A stretch of 64,000 bases of DNA from an uncultured Mucilaginibacter sp. (GTDB lineage Bacteria > Bacteroidota > Bacteroidia > Sphingobacteriales > Sphingobacteriaceae), in contig NZ_CAJYGQ010000003.1 in NCBI RefSeq assembly GCF_913773635.1, positions 124,001 through 188,000 of the forward strand. Reading direction: 5' to 3'. Shown here piece after piece: positions 38,001 to 45,496 of the stretch. Both the position numbers and the translations under genes were made by a program. Within the stretch, counting starts at the first letter, position 1; the number at the start of each line of letters is the position of its first letter. The notes under the pieces are model-generated. The model was given only the letters and a program-made list of their open reading frames with translations. It made no database searches and was not told the origin of the DNA.

Positions 38001-38175
38001 CGGTATTGGTTCTGAAACGCAAAAGCCTTTAGCCATTGTGGTTATAGGTGGATTGGTTACCTCTACCATTCTTACGTTATTGATTTTGCCAATCATATAT
38101 GCAATGGTGTATAAACTTATACACCGTCGCGAAAACCGCAAGCTGCTTAAAAAGCTTGGGGCCATAAGTTCTTAA
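35038..38175 (+). CDS. Heavy-metal RND efflux pump (CusA/CzcA family)
   Basis: The 1045-residue pump belongs to the heavy-metal RND branch. It starts with IIYFSLRHRAMV...NTPIETFPDVTNTQ, and TM4 contains the CzcA-type relay DFGIIIDGAVVMVEG with Asp396, Asp402 and Glu409, spaced exactly as in CzcA. The periplasmic PPYGPTGEIFRY and DRNFKAIPGVADVNSFGGEEK-like segments are family-typical. It exports cations across both membranes with the two preceding gene products. Which metal is used (Cu/Ag versus Co/Zn/Cd) cannot be decided by eye. A hairpin terminator follows. Confidence 0.95.
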   Translation: MNKLIKNIIYFSLRHRAMVFFMTGVLAILGVWSYTNTPIETFPDVTNTQIIIIAQWPGHSAEEMEKLVTIPMETVLNSVQKKSNLRTTSSFGLSYVRIIFDDDVDDSFARQQVMSRIMNAELPDGVKPEIEPPYGPTGEIFRYTLKSRTKSLHELTAIQDWVLDRQFKAIPGVADVNSFGGEEKTYEVSVNPLLLRKYGLTSLDVYTAVNRSNINVGGDIIEKNDQAFVVRGIGLINNIGEIENIIIKNVNNVPILVKNVADIKEGGLPRLGQVGRDKKDDVIEGIVVMRKGENPADVLERIRDKVTDMNENVLPKDVKISTFYDRTNLIEFCTETVIHNLVEGIVLVTVIVFLFMADWRTTLTVAIIIPLALLFAFICLRLKGMTANLLSMGAVDFGIIIDGAVVMVEGIFVALDHKAHEVGMQRFNKLAKLGLFKNVGAEMGKAIFFSKLIILTCLVPIFAFQKVEGKMFSPLAYTLGFALLGALIFTLTLVPALSSILLRKNVKEKHNPVVNFFENGVRRMFNFTFRNQKLSLIVSVAFMALTFASAKLLGTEFLPQLNEGALWVTAQLPMSTSIESSVNLTNKMRDILMQFPEVKQTLSQVGRTNDGTDPKGFFNVQIQVDLLPKKQWKRHITQEELIAQMDKKLSQFPGIIYNYSQPIIDNVAEAVAGVPASMAVKIFGPDFEVLDHKANEVMGVLKHIKGVEDLGVLRNLGQPEFRIELDQKKMARYGVATADANSVIEMAIGGKAASELYEGERKFDIRIRYQKEFRDAQAKIENLMVPTLNGSQIAIKEISKIKQITGPAFIFRDNNSRYIAVKFSVRGRDLGSTIDEAQHKVGKVVKLDHGYSFTWNGEFENQIRASKTLSQVVPICLVVIFLILFSMFGNAKDAILVILNVPFALIGGILALHITGINFSISAGIGFIALFGVCIQNGVILISVFRKNIEEGMHLDDAILKGVISRVRPVVMTALMAAIGLMPAAISTGIGSETQKPLAIVVIGGLVTSTILTLLILPIIYAMVYKLIHRRENRKLLKKLGAISS

Positions 38176-38214
38176 CCGTGTGGTAACGGTTGAGGTTGAG
38201 TGTGTTTGTTGAGA

Positions 38215-38250
38215 CGCAGCCCGGGCGAGCCGGACTGCGTTTTTCTTTTT
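38215..38250 (+). terminator. Terminator of the heavy-metal efflux operon
   Basis: The arms 38215-38224 and 38230-38239 pair at nine of ten positions around a 5-nt loop. A T-rich run (TTTTTCTTTTT) follows directly. It ends 46 nt before the next gene's ATG at 38296. Confidence 0.85.
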
Positions 38251-38295
38251 AGCTATATGATAAATAAAGGTTACTTTGGCTTAACAGAAAAAAAC

Positions 38296-39102
38296 ATGCG
38301 TGTACTGCCGTTAATTATTTCAGCTGTTATTGTAGCATCCTACGTAGGCTGTAGGCCCCGAAACAAACAAGAACCGGCAATAAAGTTGGCGGGTTCTGGT
38401 TTGGTGACTAAACAAAGCGAGAACGATACTGTAACCAAAGAGCTTCCGGATGATGCGCAAGGCAAGTTTAAATTATTAACAACGGGTACTTTTCATCATG
38501 ATGAGGTTGCCGCCGGTTCAGAAACATTAACGTGGTACGGGCTTTTTAAAAGTAAACACGGCAGATATTTTATCTCTCCGGCACAAATTAAAATAAAGCA
38601 GGTTAAGGATGATATGGTTGATGAAGGCGTAGCTAAAACAGGCTGGGAGGTAACTACTGATGTTAAAGATACCTGTTTCTTTCTGTTATCGGGCTACACG
38701 CTGTCAACCCATACGGTTGAACGATTGCTGCCAACCGCGGGAGAAATGATATCGGGGCAGGTGCAAAAGTATCAGTATAATGATGTTGATTATACGCTTG
38801 CTGCAGGCGGTAAAAAGGCTTTGAAGGCAAACGCCGTATATCCTTTTACTAGTTACCGGCTACATTGCTCCGTTGTAAAAAGCGGAATAAGCTATAATGA
38901 TTTATTAGTTGCACATAGTAAGCCCGACTACGGTTGTACTATTCTGTTTGTAGGTGACGTTGACGGTGATTCCGTTCCCGACTTGTTGGTGGATACATCG
39001 GGCAGCGAAAATGTAATGTCAATTACGCTATACCTGTCAAAACCGGCTGAGATAGGTAAGCTATTTAAGCATGCCGGCACGCATACTATCACTGGTTGTT
39101 AG
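38296..39102 (+). CDS. Hypothetical lipoprotein with a possible calcium-binding loop
   Basis: From ATG 38296 there are 268 residues with a lipobox (ASYVGC). A longer in-frame start at 38200 would run through the preceding terminator and is rejected. The C-terminal part contains FVGDVDGDSVPDLLVDTS, a DxDGDxxPD loop like those in FG-GAP/EF-hand-type calcium sites. The rest shows no recognisable domain, and a role is not deducible. It is convergent with the 39110 gene. Confidence 0.65.
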   Translation: MRVLPLIISAVIVASYVGCRPRNKQEPAIKLAGSGLVTKQSENDTVTKELPDDAQGKFKLLTTGTFHHDEVAAGSETLTWYGLFKSKHGRYFISPAQIKIKQVKDDMVDEGVAKTGWEVTTDVKDTCFFLLSGYTLSTHTVERLLPTAGEMISGQVQKYQYNDVDYTLAAGGKKALKANAVYPFTSYRLHCSVVKSGISYNDLLVAHSKPDYGCTILFVGDVDGDSVPDLLVDTSGSENVMSITLYLSKPAEIGKLFKHAGTHTITGC

Positions 39103-39109
39103 TGCGGTA

Positions 39110-39793
39110 CTATTCGTCGGCTTTAAATTCGCGGGCCAGACTTATGCCTAATGCTTCGTACTTATCTTTATCTATAGTAGGATAGCGGTATAAAAAGTGG
39201 GAGAATATTAAGTCGCCCGATACGGGCATTTCAACCATTATTATTTTATATAAAAGTTGTTCATCGCCCTTATTGGCTTTCACACATATGGTGTAGTTAT
39301 AGCCTTTTACACCTTTACATATGTGTTGAATTTTTGCCGGTCCTAACTCTTTATCCTTGCCTTTTTTAATATTGGCGATATGGTCGTTGGCGAACTGGTC
39401 AATCTTCATCACATCTGCTATGCCTATTTTGCGTACCCTGCCCGATGGTAAAACAACTACATTCCCGGCATAAATTTTAAATACAGCTTTCTTGTCCTGG
39501 CTGGTGTAGGTAACCGTGTCAATATAAGGATCATTGTTTTGCCTTACTTCGCTCACCACTTCCTCTTTAGGCCAACTCTCGCGGAAATTTTTAGGATATA
39601 CGTATGAGTAGCTGTATGATACATTGCGGCTTTGCGCATATAATGCGGTGTCAGAAAGCGAAATGGTGCGCCCTTCCATATTGCAAGCAATGTTGCGCTC
39701 CAAAAGCTTCTTGAGCTTACTCCGCTTAGTTTGAGCTTGCGCAAGCAGGGCAGCCGTTAGCAACATTAAAAAAAGGAGCCATGCTTTTTTCAT
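39110..39793 (-). CDS. Hypothetical secreted protein
   Basis: The 227-residue protein has a signal peptide (about 1-20, ending LLAQAQ). The mature domain is basic and Tyr-rich and includes one pair of cysteines (HICKGVKGYNYTICVK) that could form a disulfide. No family is recognised. It lies between a lipoprotein gene (convergent) and the terminator of pdhC, so it is probably transcribed alone. Confidence 0.6.
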   Translation of the reverse strand: MKKAWLLFLMLLTAALLAQAQTKRSKLKKLLERNIACNMEGRTISLSDTALYAQSRNVSYSYSYVYPKNFRESWPKEEVVSEVRQNNDPYIDTVTYTSQDKKAVFKIYAGNVVVLPSGRVRKIGIADVMKIDQFANDHIANIKKGKDKELGPAKIQHICKGVKGYNYTICVKANKGDEQLLYKIIMVEMPVSGDLIFSHFLYRYPTIDKDKYEALGISLAREFKADE

Positions 39794-39821
39794 AACTCTT
39801 ATAATTGGTTGGTTAAAGATA

Positions 39822-39851
39822 AAAGCCCCTTGGTTTTCACCAAAGGGCTTT
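39822..39851 (-). terminator. Terminator of pdhC
   Basis: Arms 39822-39834 and 39839-39851 pair with one mismatch around a 4-nt loop. On the minus strand the second arm is followed by TTTTATCTTTAA. It begins 21 nt after the pdhC stop. Confidence 0.75.
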
Positions 39852-39872
39852 CAGTATTAAGAGCTTGTATGG

Positions 39873-41546
39873 TTATATTAGTAATCTTACAGGTTCTTCC
39901 AGTAAAGATTTTACAGTGTTTAAGAAAGCTGCAGCAGTAGCACCATCAACCGTACGGTGATCAGCGCTCAAAGTAACTTTCATAACATTGCCCGGTACAA
40001 CAGCACCGTTTTTAACTACAGGCACTTGTTGTATACCTGCAACAGCAAGTATACATGAGTCAGGAGAGTTAATGATTGCAGTAAATTCATCAACACCAAA
40101 CATACCTAAGTTAGAAATGGTGAAGGTTGAACCTTCCCAATCAGATGGCTGAAGTTTTTTGTCTTTTGCTTTTTTAGCAAATTCCTTAACCTCGGCACTA
40201 ATACGGCTTAATGATTTACCATCAGCAAAGCGTACAACAGGTACTAAAAGACCTTCGTCTACAGCAACAGCAATACCAATGTTAACGTGCTCGTTAAAGC
40301 GTATCTTATCACCCAACCATGATGAGTTTATAGCCGGGTGCTGTTTTAACGCAGCAGCACAAGCTTTAACCACCATATCATTAAATGAAATTTTTATTGG
40401 CGATACCTCGTTCATTTTAGTGCGGGCTTCCATTGCCGAATCCATATCGATAGAAACGGTAACAAAGAAGTGAGGCGCGGTAAACAAGCTCTCAGATAAA
40501 CGTTTGGCAATCACCTTGCGCATTTGAGTAACCGGTTTCTCGGTGTATTTCTCTTCGCCAATAAAAGGAGCTAAGGTAATAGTTGGACCAGCTTTTGCTG
40601 CACCTTCCTTAGCGTTTGCACTTATTGCAGCTTCTTCAGCCGCAGCTTTTTGTGTAACCTCTTTGGTTGATGGCGTAAAGCCTTCAATGTCTTTTTTAAC
40701 TATACGGCCGTTTTCAGCAGTGCCTTTAACTTCATTTAAGTTAATGCCTTTATCTTTTGCCATTTTACGGGCAAGCGGGGATGCTTTTACGCGGCTATCA
40801 TCAGATGTTGATTCTGATTTTTCAGGAGCAGCCTCAGCAGATTTCTCTTCTTTAGCTTCACCTTTATCATCGCTTTTAGCAGCTGGTGCGCCTGATCCGC
40901 CTTTTAACAAAGGCTGAATGTCGGTACCTTCTTCGCCAACAATGGCAATAATATCATTCACTTTAGCAGCGGCGCCTTCTTCAACGCCAATGTAAAGCAG
41001 GGTACCTTCTTCGTAGCCAACCACTTCCATGGTAGCTTTGTCGGTATCTACGTCAGCTAATGAATCATCAGCCTTTACTTTATCGCCCACTTTAAAGTTC
41101 CATTTGTTAATGGTTCCTTCGGTCATGGTGTCGCTTAACAGCGGCATACGAATAACAGCAGCTTTAATGTTAGATGTGTCAACCGCTTCCTCAGCTTTTT
41201 CCTCTTTAGGTTTTTCTTCCTTAGGAGCATCGGCTTTCTTGTCTTCGGCTGGTTTTTCTTCTTTCGCCGCAGCGTCACCACCTTCTAAAAGTGGTTTATA
41301 ATCTTCACCTTCATCACCAATAACGGCAATTACAGCATCAACCGGTACAGCACTACCTTCCTCTACACCAATGTAAAGCAGGGTGCCTTCCTGGTACGAT
41401 TCAAAATCCATTGTGGCTTTATCGGTTTCAACCTCGGCTAATAAATCGCCTGATTTTACCTTGTCGCCAACTTTTTTATGCCATTTAGCGATGACCCCTT
41501 CGGTCATAGTATCGCTCATTTTGGGCATTTTAACTACTTCAGCCAT
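39873..41546 (-). CDS. pdhC: Pyruvate dehydrogenase E2, dihydrolipoyl acetyltransferase
   Basis: The 557-residue E2 carries two lipoyl domains (lipoyl-lysines Lys43 in VETDKATM and Lys170 in VDTDKATM) joined by Lys/Glu/Ala-rich linkers. A peripheral-subunit-binding domain follows (about 258-295, VKASPLARKMAKDKGINL). The catalytic domain ends with SADHRTVDGA, the active-site His-Asp. It moves acetyl groups from E1 to CoA and forms the core of the complex. It lies 42 nt after pdhA. E1-beta and E3 genes are not in this window. Confidence 0.94.
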   Translation of the reverse strand: MAEVVKMPKMSDTMTEGVIAKWHKKVGDKVKSGDLLAEVETDKATMDFESYQEGTLLYIGVEEGSAVPVDAVIAVIGDEGEDYKPLLEGGDAAAKEEKPAEDKKADAPKEEKPKEEKAEEAVDTSNIKAAVIRMPLLSDTMTEGTINKWNFKVGDKVKADDSLADVDTDKATMEVVGYEEGTLLYIGVEEGAAAKVNDIIAIVGEEGTDIQPLLKGGSGAPAAKSDDKGEAKEEKSAEAAPEKSESTSDDSRVKASPLARKMAKDKGINLNEVKGTAENGRIVKKDIEGFTPSTKEVTQKAAAEEAAISANAKEGAAKAGPTITLAPFIGEEKYTEKPVTQMRKVIAKRLSESLFTAPHFFVTVSIDMDSAMEARTKMNEVSPIKISFNDMVVKACAAALKQHPAINSSWLGDKIRFNEHVNIGIAVAVDEGLLVPVVRFADGKSLSRISAEVKEFAKKAKDKKLQPSDWEGSTFTISNLGMFGVDEFTAIINSPDSCILAVAGIQQVPVVKNGAVVPGNVMKVTLSADHRTVDGATAAAFLNTVKSLLEEPVRLLI

Positions 41547-41588
41547 AGTGTTGATGAATAGTTTGGTTAAATATTGTTAGTAATAGTA

Positions 41589-42584
41589 TTAGTCGCGGAT
41601 GTAAGGGTAGTCGCTCTGAACATACACATCAGTATAAAGCTCAGATGCCTCAGGCCATGGTGACTCCTCGGCAAATTTAACAGCCTCTTCAATTTCAGCC
41701 TTTATGCGAGCCGCAACTTCTTCAAACCATTTTTCATCAGCATAACCATTTTTCTCTATCTCTTGTTTTACAATCTCGATAGGGTCTTTGGCTTTGTAGC
41801 TTTCAACTTCTTCTTTAGTACGATATTTTTGAGGATCGGACATAGAGTGACCTTTATAACGGTAGGTACGCATCTCCAGGAAAGTTGGTCCTTCGCCGGC
41901 ACGGGCACGCTGAGCAGCCTCATCCATTGCGTTGTGTACAGCAACCGGGTCCATACCGTCAACCGCTGATGATGGTATGCCGTAAGGTAATCCTAATTTA
42001 TAAATATCAACATCGGCAGTGGTACGAGCAACTGATGTACCCATTGCGTAGCCATTGTTTTCGCAAACAAAAATTACCGGCAATTTCCATAGTGCGGCCA
42101 TGTTAAAGGTTTCGCCCAGGGCACCCTGGCGTACAGCGCCATCGCCCATGTAGCAAACGTTAACAAACTCAGTACCTTTATATTTTTCGGCAAAAGCAAT
42201 ACCGGCACCTAACGGAATTTGACCGCCTACAATACCATGTCCACCGTAAAAATGGTTCTCTTTGTCGAACATGTGCATAGAGCCACCTTTGCCTTTTGAA
42301 CAGCCGGTAGCTTTACCATACATTTCGGCCATAATAGCTTTTGGAGAAGTGCCTTTAGCTAAAGCATGCGCGTGATCACGGTAAGTAGTAATCATACTAT
42401 CTTCATGACGTAATGCTGAAACGGCTCCGGCTAAAACAGCCTCCTGCCCGATGTATAAGTGACAAAATCCTCTGATCTTTTGCTGTCCGTATAACTGGCC
42501 GGTTTTTTCTTCAAACCGTCTCATCAACAGCATCAACTCGTACCACTTCAGGTAGGTGTCTTTAGTTATTTCGATTGAACTCAT
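41589..42584 (-). CDS. pdhA: Pyruvate dehydrogenase E1 component, alpha subunit
   Basis: The 331-residue protein decarboxylates pyruvate with thiamine diphosphate. The TPP motif GDGAVRQGALGETFNMAALWKLPVIFVCENN (GDGx...NN) is complete. The LYIGQEAVLAGA and RYKGHSMSDPQKYR segments mark the alpha subunit, which needs a separate beta subunit that must be encoded elsewhere. pdhC follows in the same operon. A TAGATTTG element on the minus strand (42623-42616) is a good promoter candidate upstream. Confidence 0.94.
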   Translation of the reverse strand: MSSIEITKDTYLKWYELMLLMRRFEEKTGQLYGQQKIRGFCHLYIGQEAVLAGAVSALRHEDSMITTYRDHAHALAKGTSPKAIMAEMYGKATGCSKGKGGSMHMFDKENHFYGGHGIVGGQIPLGAGIAFAEKYKGTEFVNVCYMGDGAVRQGALGETFNMAALWKLPVIFVCENNGYAMGTSVARTTADVDIYKLGLPYGIPSSAVDGMDPVAVHNAMDEAAQRARAGEGPTFLEMRTYRYKGHSMSDPQKYRTKEEVESYKAKDPIEIVKQEIEKNGYADEKWFEEVAARIKAEIEEAVKFAEESPWPEASELYTDVYVQSDYPYIRD

Positions 42585-42615
42585 TTATTAAACAATCTTT
42601 CTGTTTTAGGATTCG

Positions 42616-42645
42616 CAAATCTAATTATATCCTTGAAAAAAACAG
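42616..42645 (-). promoter_or_regulatory. Candidate promoter of pdhA-pdhC
   Basis: On the minus strand TAGATTTG (42623-42616) fits TAnnTTTG exactly and would start transcription about 25 nt before the pdhA ATG. A CTG near 42643-42645 could be a weak -33 TTG. Confidence 0.5.
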
Positions 42646-42750
42646 ATTTTGGGAGGCCTATATTAAAAATATTTTATCTTGCGGCCCGCAATAGTAACCT
42701 CTGATTAACTTAATCCGTATAAAAATTAATTTTAAAATAATTTGTTTTCA

Positions 42751-42784
42751 GGATTTGCATAATTAAAAGGATTATATAACTTTG
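42751..42784 (+). promoter_or_regulatory. Bacteroidetes-type promoter for the NlpC/P60 gene
   Basis: TTTG at 42751-42754 and TAACTTTG at 42777-42784 are exact matches to the -33 and -7 elements, separated by 22 nt, within the 17-23 nt expected. The leader to the ATG at 42857 is then about 65 nt. Confidence 0.75.
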
Positions 42785-42856
42785 TAGACAACAGTAGACA
42801 TTGATGTCCATTTTAATAAACATATAGATCAGATACCCCTAATTATTGTTGATTAA

Positions 42857-43405
42857 ATGAAGAAATTGTTCCTGGCTTTCGCTCTGTGTTTTAGTGTTTT
42901 AGCGTCGAGCGCGCAAACAAAAAGTGTTCCAAATCAGCAGGTTGAAGAAACCGATGAAGATAAGAGTTTAGCAAAAGATTACTTTTCGCAAATTATGGGT
43001 GTGGCAATGTCGGCCACCTCAAATGTGAAATTATTTCAATTTGTTTACGACTGGATTGGTACCCCTTACCACTTAGGTGGCGATACCAAACGTGGTATTG
43101 ATTGCTCTGGATTTGCTTACCAGCTTTACACCAAAGTGTTTAACACTGCCATAGGTAATAACAGCCGTAACATTTTCAGCATGGTTAATCCTGTTGGTAA
43201 AACTGATTTAAAGGAAGGCGATTTGGTTTTCTTTAAAATACACAGCCGCTCAATTACTCACGTTGGTGTTTATATCGGCAACGGTAAATTTGCCCACGCC
43301 TCAACCAGTAAAGGTGTAATGATCAGTTATCTTGCTGATCCGTACTGGACCCGCTACTATTTTAAAGGCGGCCGGTTACTTGCAGATGCCCCTCAAAATA
43401 ACTAA
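42857..43405 (+). CDS. Secreted C40 NlpC/P60 peptidoglycan peptidase
   Basis: The 182-residue protein has a signal peptide (about 1-18, ending SSAQ) and an NlpC/P60 domain at about residues 55-170. The catalytic Cys83 lies in RGIDCSGFAY and His135 in THVGVYIGNGKFAHAS. A polar residue further on would complete the triad. Such enzymes cut D-Glu to diamino acid bonds in the cell wall. There is no SH3b domain, so it is the compact form. A clear promoter precedes it and a perfect terminator follows. Confidence 0.92.
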   Translation: MKKLFLAFALCFSVLASSAQTKSVPNQQVEETDEDKSLAKDYFSQIMGVAMSATSNVKLFQFVYDWIGTPYHLGGDTKRGIDCSGFAYQLYTKVFNTAIGNNSRNIFSMVNPVGKTDLKEGDLVFFKIHSRSITHVGVYIGNGKFAHASTSKGVMISYLADPYWTRYYFKGGRLLADAPQNN

Positions 43406-43434
43406 TATATATTGTCAACACTTAGTTGCATAAT

Positions 43435-43466
43435 AAAAGCTCCTGTTTTAAGCAGGAGCTTTTTTC
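43435..43466 (+). terminator. Intrinsic terminator after the NlpC/P60 gene
   Basis: Perfect 11-bp stem (43435-43445 / 43453-43463) with a 7-nt loop, followed by the T-run that continues the right arm. It starts 30 nt after the stop. Confidence 0.9.
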
Positions 43467-43517
43467 GTTTTACGTTTTTGTGTTTGTTTAATGCTTATTG
43501 CTAAAGATAAACCAATG

Positions 43518-43703
43518 TTAGTCGGTATCTTTCGTATTCTTCACCAGGCCAATGCCTGCGAAGAAAAATATGACTGCAATAATGCCGGTTACAACCAGTG
43601 TGGTAACTGATGATGTTTTTTGAATTATACCAATGCCGGTATAAATTAGGCCAATAATACCCAGTACCGTGAGTATGGCGCCGAAAGTACGCTTTAAGTT
43701 CAT
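43518..43703 (-). CDS. Small two-helix membrane protein (61 residues)
   Basis: The protein is almost entirely two hydrophobic helices (AILTVLGIIGLIYTGIGII and VVTGIIAVIFFFAGIGLV) with short charged ends, so it sits in the membrane. Similar tiny proteins are annotated in many Bacteroidetes without function. It is divergent from the SPFH gene 78 nt away. Confidence 0.7.
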   Translation of the reverse strand: MNLKRTFGAILTVLGIIGLIYTGIGIIQKTSSVTTLVVTGIIAVIFFFAGIGLVKNTKDTD

Positions 43704-43781
43704 ATGTAATAAATTTGGTTAAACAGAATACAATGCATTAATAATCATTTCTCTATATTCGTTACCTTATAACACCAATTT

Positions 43782-44714
43782 ATGATTGCCGTTTGGATTA
43801 TTGTATTAATTTTAGTTGTAGTAATATTTACATCCTTTGTTACCATAAAACAAGGTACTGTAGGTGTGGTTACCATTTTTGGAAAATACCGGCGTATTCT
43901 ACTACCTGGCCTTAATTGGAAAATTCCGTTGATTGAGGTGTTGTACTCGCGCATCTCAATTCAAAATCGCTCGGTGGAGTTAGAATTTCAGGCTGTAACC
44001 GTTGATCAGGCTAATGTATACTTCAAAGCCATGATACTGTATTCGGTGTTTGACCAGAGCGAAGAAGCGATAAAAGCGGTTGCCTTTAAATTTGTTGACG
44101 AGCGTAACCTGATGCAAGCCTTGGTGCGCACGGTTGAAGGTTCGATACGTGCTTACGTTGCTACAAAAAGGCAAAGTGACGTTCTTATTCTGCGCCGCGA
44201 AATTGTAGAACATGTTAAAGAGCAGATTGACAATATATTAGAAGGATGGGGCTACCACCTGCAAGACCTGCAGCTTAACGATATTACCTTTGATGATATC
44301 ATTATGAAATCAATGAGTCAGGTTGTGGCATCTAACAACCTGAAGGCAGCCGCTGAAAACGAAGGTCAGGCTTTGTTAATTACCAAAACTAAAGCTGCGG
44401 AAGCCGAAGGTAACGCCATAAAAATTGCTGCCGAAGCCGACAGGCAAGCGTCGCAATTGCGCGGACAGGGAGTGGCATTGTTCAGAGAAGAGGTAGCCAA
44501 GGGTATGTCGGTAGCTGCAAAAGAAATGCATCAGGCCAACATGGATACGTCGGTTATTTTATTTACCATGTGGACGGAAGCTATCAAGCATTTTAGCGAA
44601 AACTCAAAAGGCAACGTCATATTCCTTGACGGATCGGCAGAGAACATGCAAAAAACCATGAAAGAAATGATGGCTATGCATGCGTTGCAAACAGACGAAG
44701 TAAAGAAGGCCTAA
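43782..44714 (+). CDS. SPFH/Band 7 (stomatin-like) membrane protein
   Basis: The 310-residue protein has one N-terminal membrane helix (IAVWIIVLILVVVIF). A Band 7 domain covers about residues 25-190 (GTVGVVTIFGKYRRILLPGLNWKIPLIEVLY at its start). A coiled-coil tail, rich in Ala, Glu and Lys, follows (AAEAEGNAIKIAAEADRQASQLRGQGVA). These proteins form ring-like membrane scaffolds. Without an NfeD-type partner next to it the precise subfamily is uncertain. Its terminator is shared with the convergent gene. Confidence 0.85.
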   Translation: MIAVWIIVLILVVVIFTSFVTIKQGTVGVVTIFGKYRRILLPGLNWKIPLIEVLYSRISIQNRSVELEFQAVTVDQANVYFKAMILYSVFDQSEEAIKAVAFKFVDERNLMQALVRTVEGSIRAYVATKRQSDVLILRREIVEHVKEQIDNILEGWGYHLQDLQLNDITFDDIIMKSMSQVVASNNLKAAAENEGQALLITKTKAAEAEGNAIKIAAEADRQASQLRGQGVALFREEVAKGMSVAAKEMHQANMDTSVILFTMWTEAIKHFSENSKGNVIFLDGSAENMQKTMKEMMAMHALQTDEVKKA

Positions 44715-44738
44715 GCTGTTTAAAGCTTATATAAAACT

Positions 44739-44788
44739 AAAAAGGCATCAATATGCAACTGTTAAGTTAGCACATTGATGCCTTTTTT
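44739..44788. terminator. Bidirectional terminator between the SPFH and DUF892 genes
   Basis: Perfect 14-bp arms (44739-44752 / 44774-44787) with A-run on the left and T-run on the right, serving both convergent genes (stop at 44714 plus, 44805 minus). Confidence 0.85.
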
Positions 44789-44804
44789 ATAATTGACTAT
44801 TTGA

Positions 44805-45353
44805 TTATGCTTTTTCAGTTTTGGCTGTAGCGTTAATCATATTTTCGGCCAGTTGAGTCAACATCTCATCAGTTTTTTTCTCTTCGGCCAAAGTTTCCTC
44901 TAACAATTGCGCTGCATCACCGAAGCCCAGTGTGTTGGCAAGGGTACGTAATGTACCATATGATGCAATTTCATAATGTTCTGATTTTTGTGCTGCTGAA
45001 ATAATACCGGCATCACGGGTAATTGATCCGTCTTCAGTATCACCTACAATGCTTTCAGATTCTTTGATTAGGCCTTCCATCGCATCACATTTTTTAGCTG
45101 ATGCTTTTTCGCCAATTATTTCAAATACCTGCTCAAGGCGTGATACCTGATTATCGGTTTCTTCTTTGTGAGTTTCTAATGCTGAACGCAACTCTTCTGA
45201 TGTTGCTGCCTTAGCCAGTTTTACCAGTGCTTTTGACAAATGTTTTTCAGCCCAGTAAATGTCTTTTAACTCATCAACAAATAATTCTTTTAATGCCGAC
45301 TCTTCAACGTTTTCGGTATTCTCCGGTTGTTTTTTTGATTTTGTAGTTGCCAT
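44805..45353 (-). CDS. Ferritin-like DUF892 protein (YciE/YciF family)
   Basis: From ATG 45353 there are 182 residues. An earlier in-frame start (45392) would add 13 residues without family similarity. After a Lys/Glu-rich N-terminus the four-helix ferritin-like fold starts with ALKELFVDELKDIYWAEKHLSKAL. It holds Glu/His pairs typical of DUF892 (ETHKEET, SEHYEIASYGTL, LEETLAEEKKTDEMLTQLA). The family is linked to stress response, with an unproven di-iron centre. The gene stands alone. Confidence 0.88.
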   Translation of the reverse strand: MATTKSKKQPENTENVEESALKELFVDELKDIYWAEKHLSKALVKLAKAATSEELRSALETHKEETDNQVSRLEQVFEIIGEKASAKKCDAMEGLIKESESIVGDTEDGSITRDAGIISAAQKSEHYEIASYGTLRTLANTLGFGDAAQLLEETLAEEKKTDEMLTQLAENMINATAKTEKA

Positions 45354-45496
45354 AGTGTAGATTCTTTTAAGTAAGTATTCAACACACGGCAAATGGTTAG
45401 GTTTTAATTATTTATTAAAAAATAATAGTATTAAATTATTGAAGGTCTTTCGTGGTTTCAATTATTTCGTTGAAGTGACGGGTGTTTAATTAGGTT

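Noticed and set aside
37620..38165. A 181-codon minus-strand frame over the end of the CusA-like gene
   Set aside because: It lies antisense to a clearly conserved RND pump and its translation has no domain. It is a shadow of the coding strand's codon bias.
40543..40917. A 124-codon plus-strand frame antisense to pdhC
   Set aside because: The Ala/Ser-rich translation mirrors the Lys/Glu/Ala linker of E2. No domain is visible.
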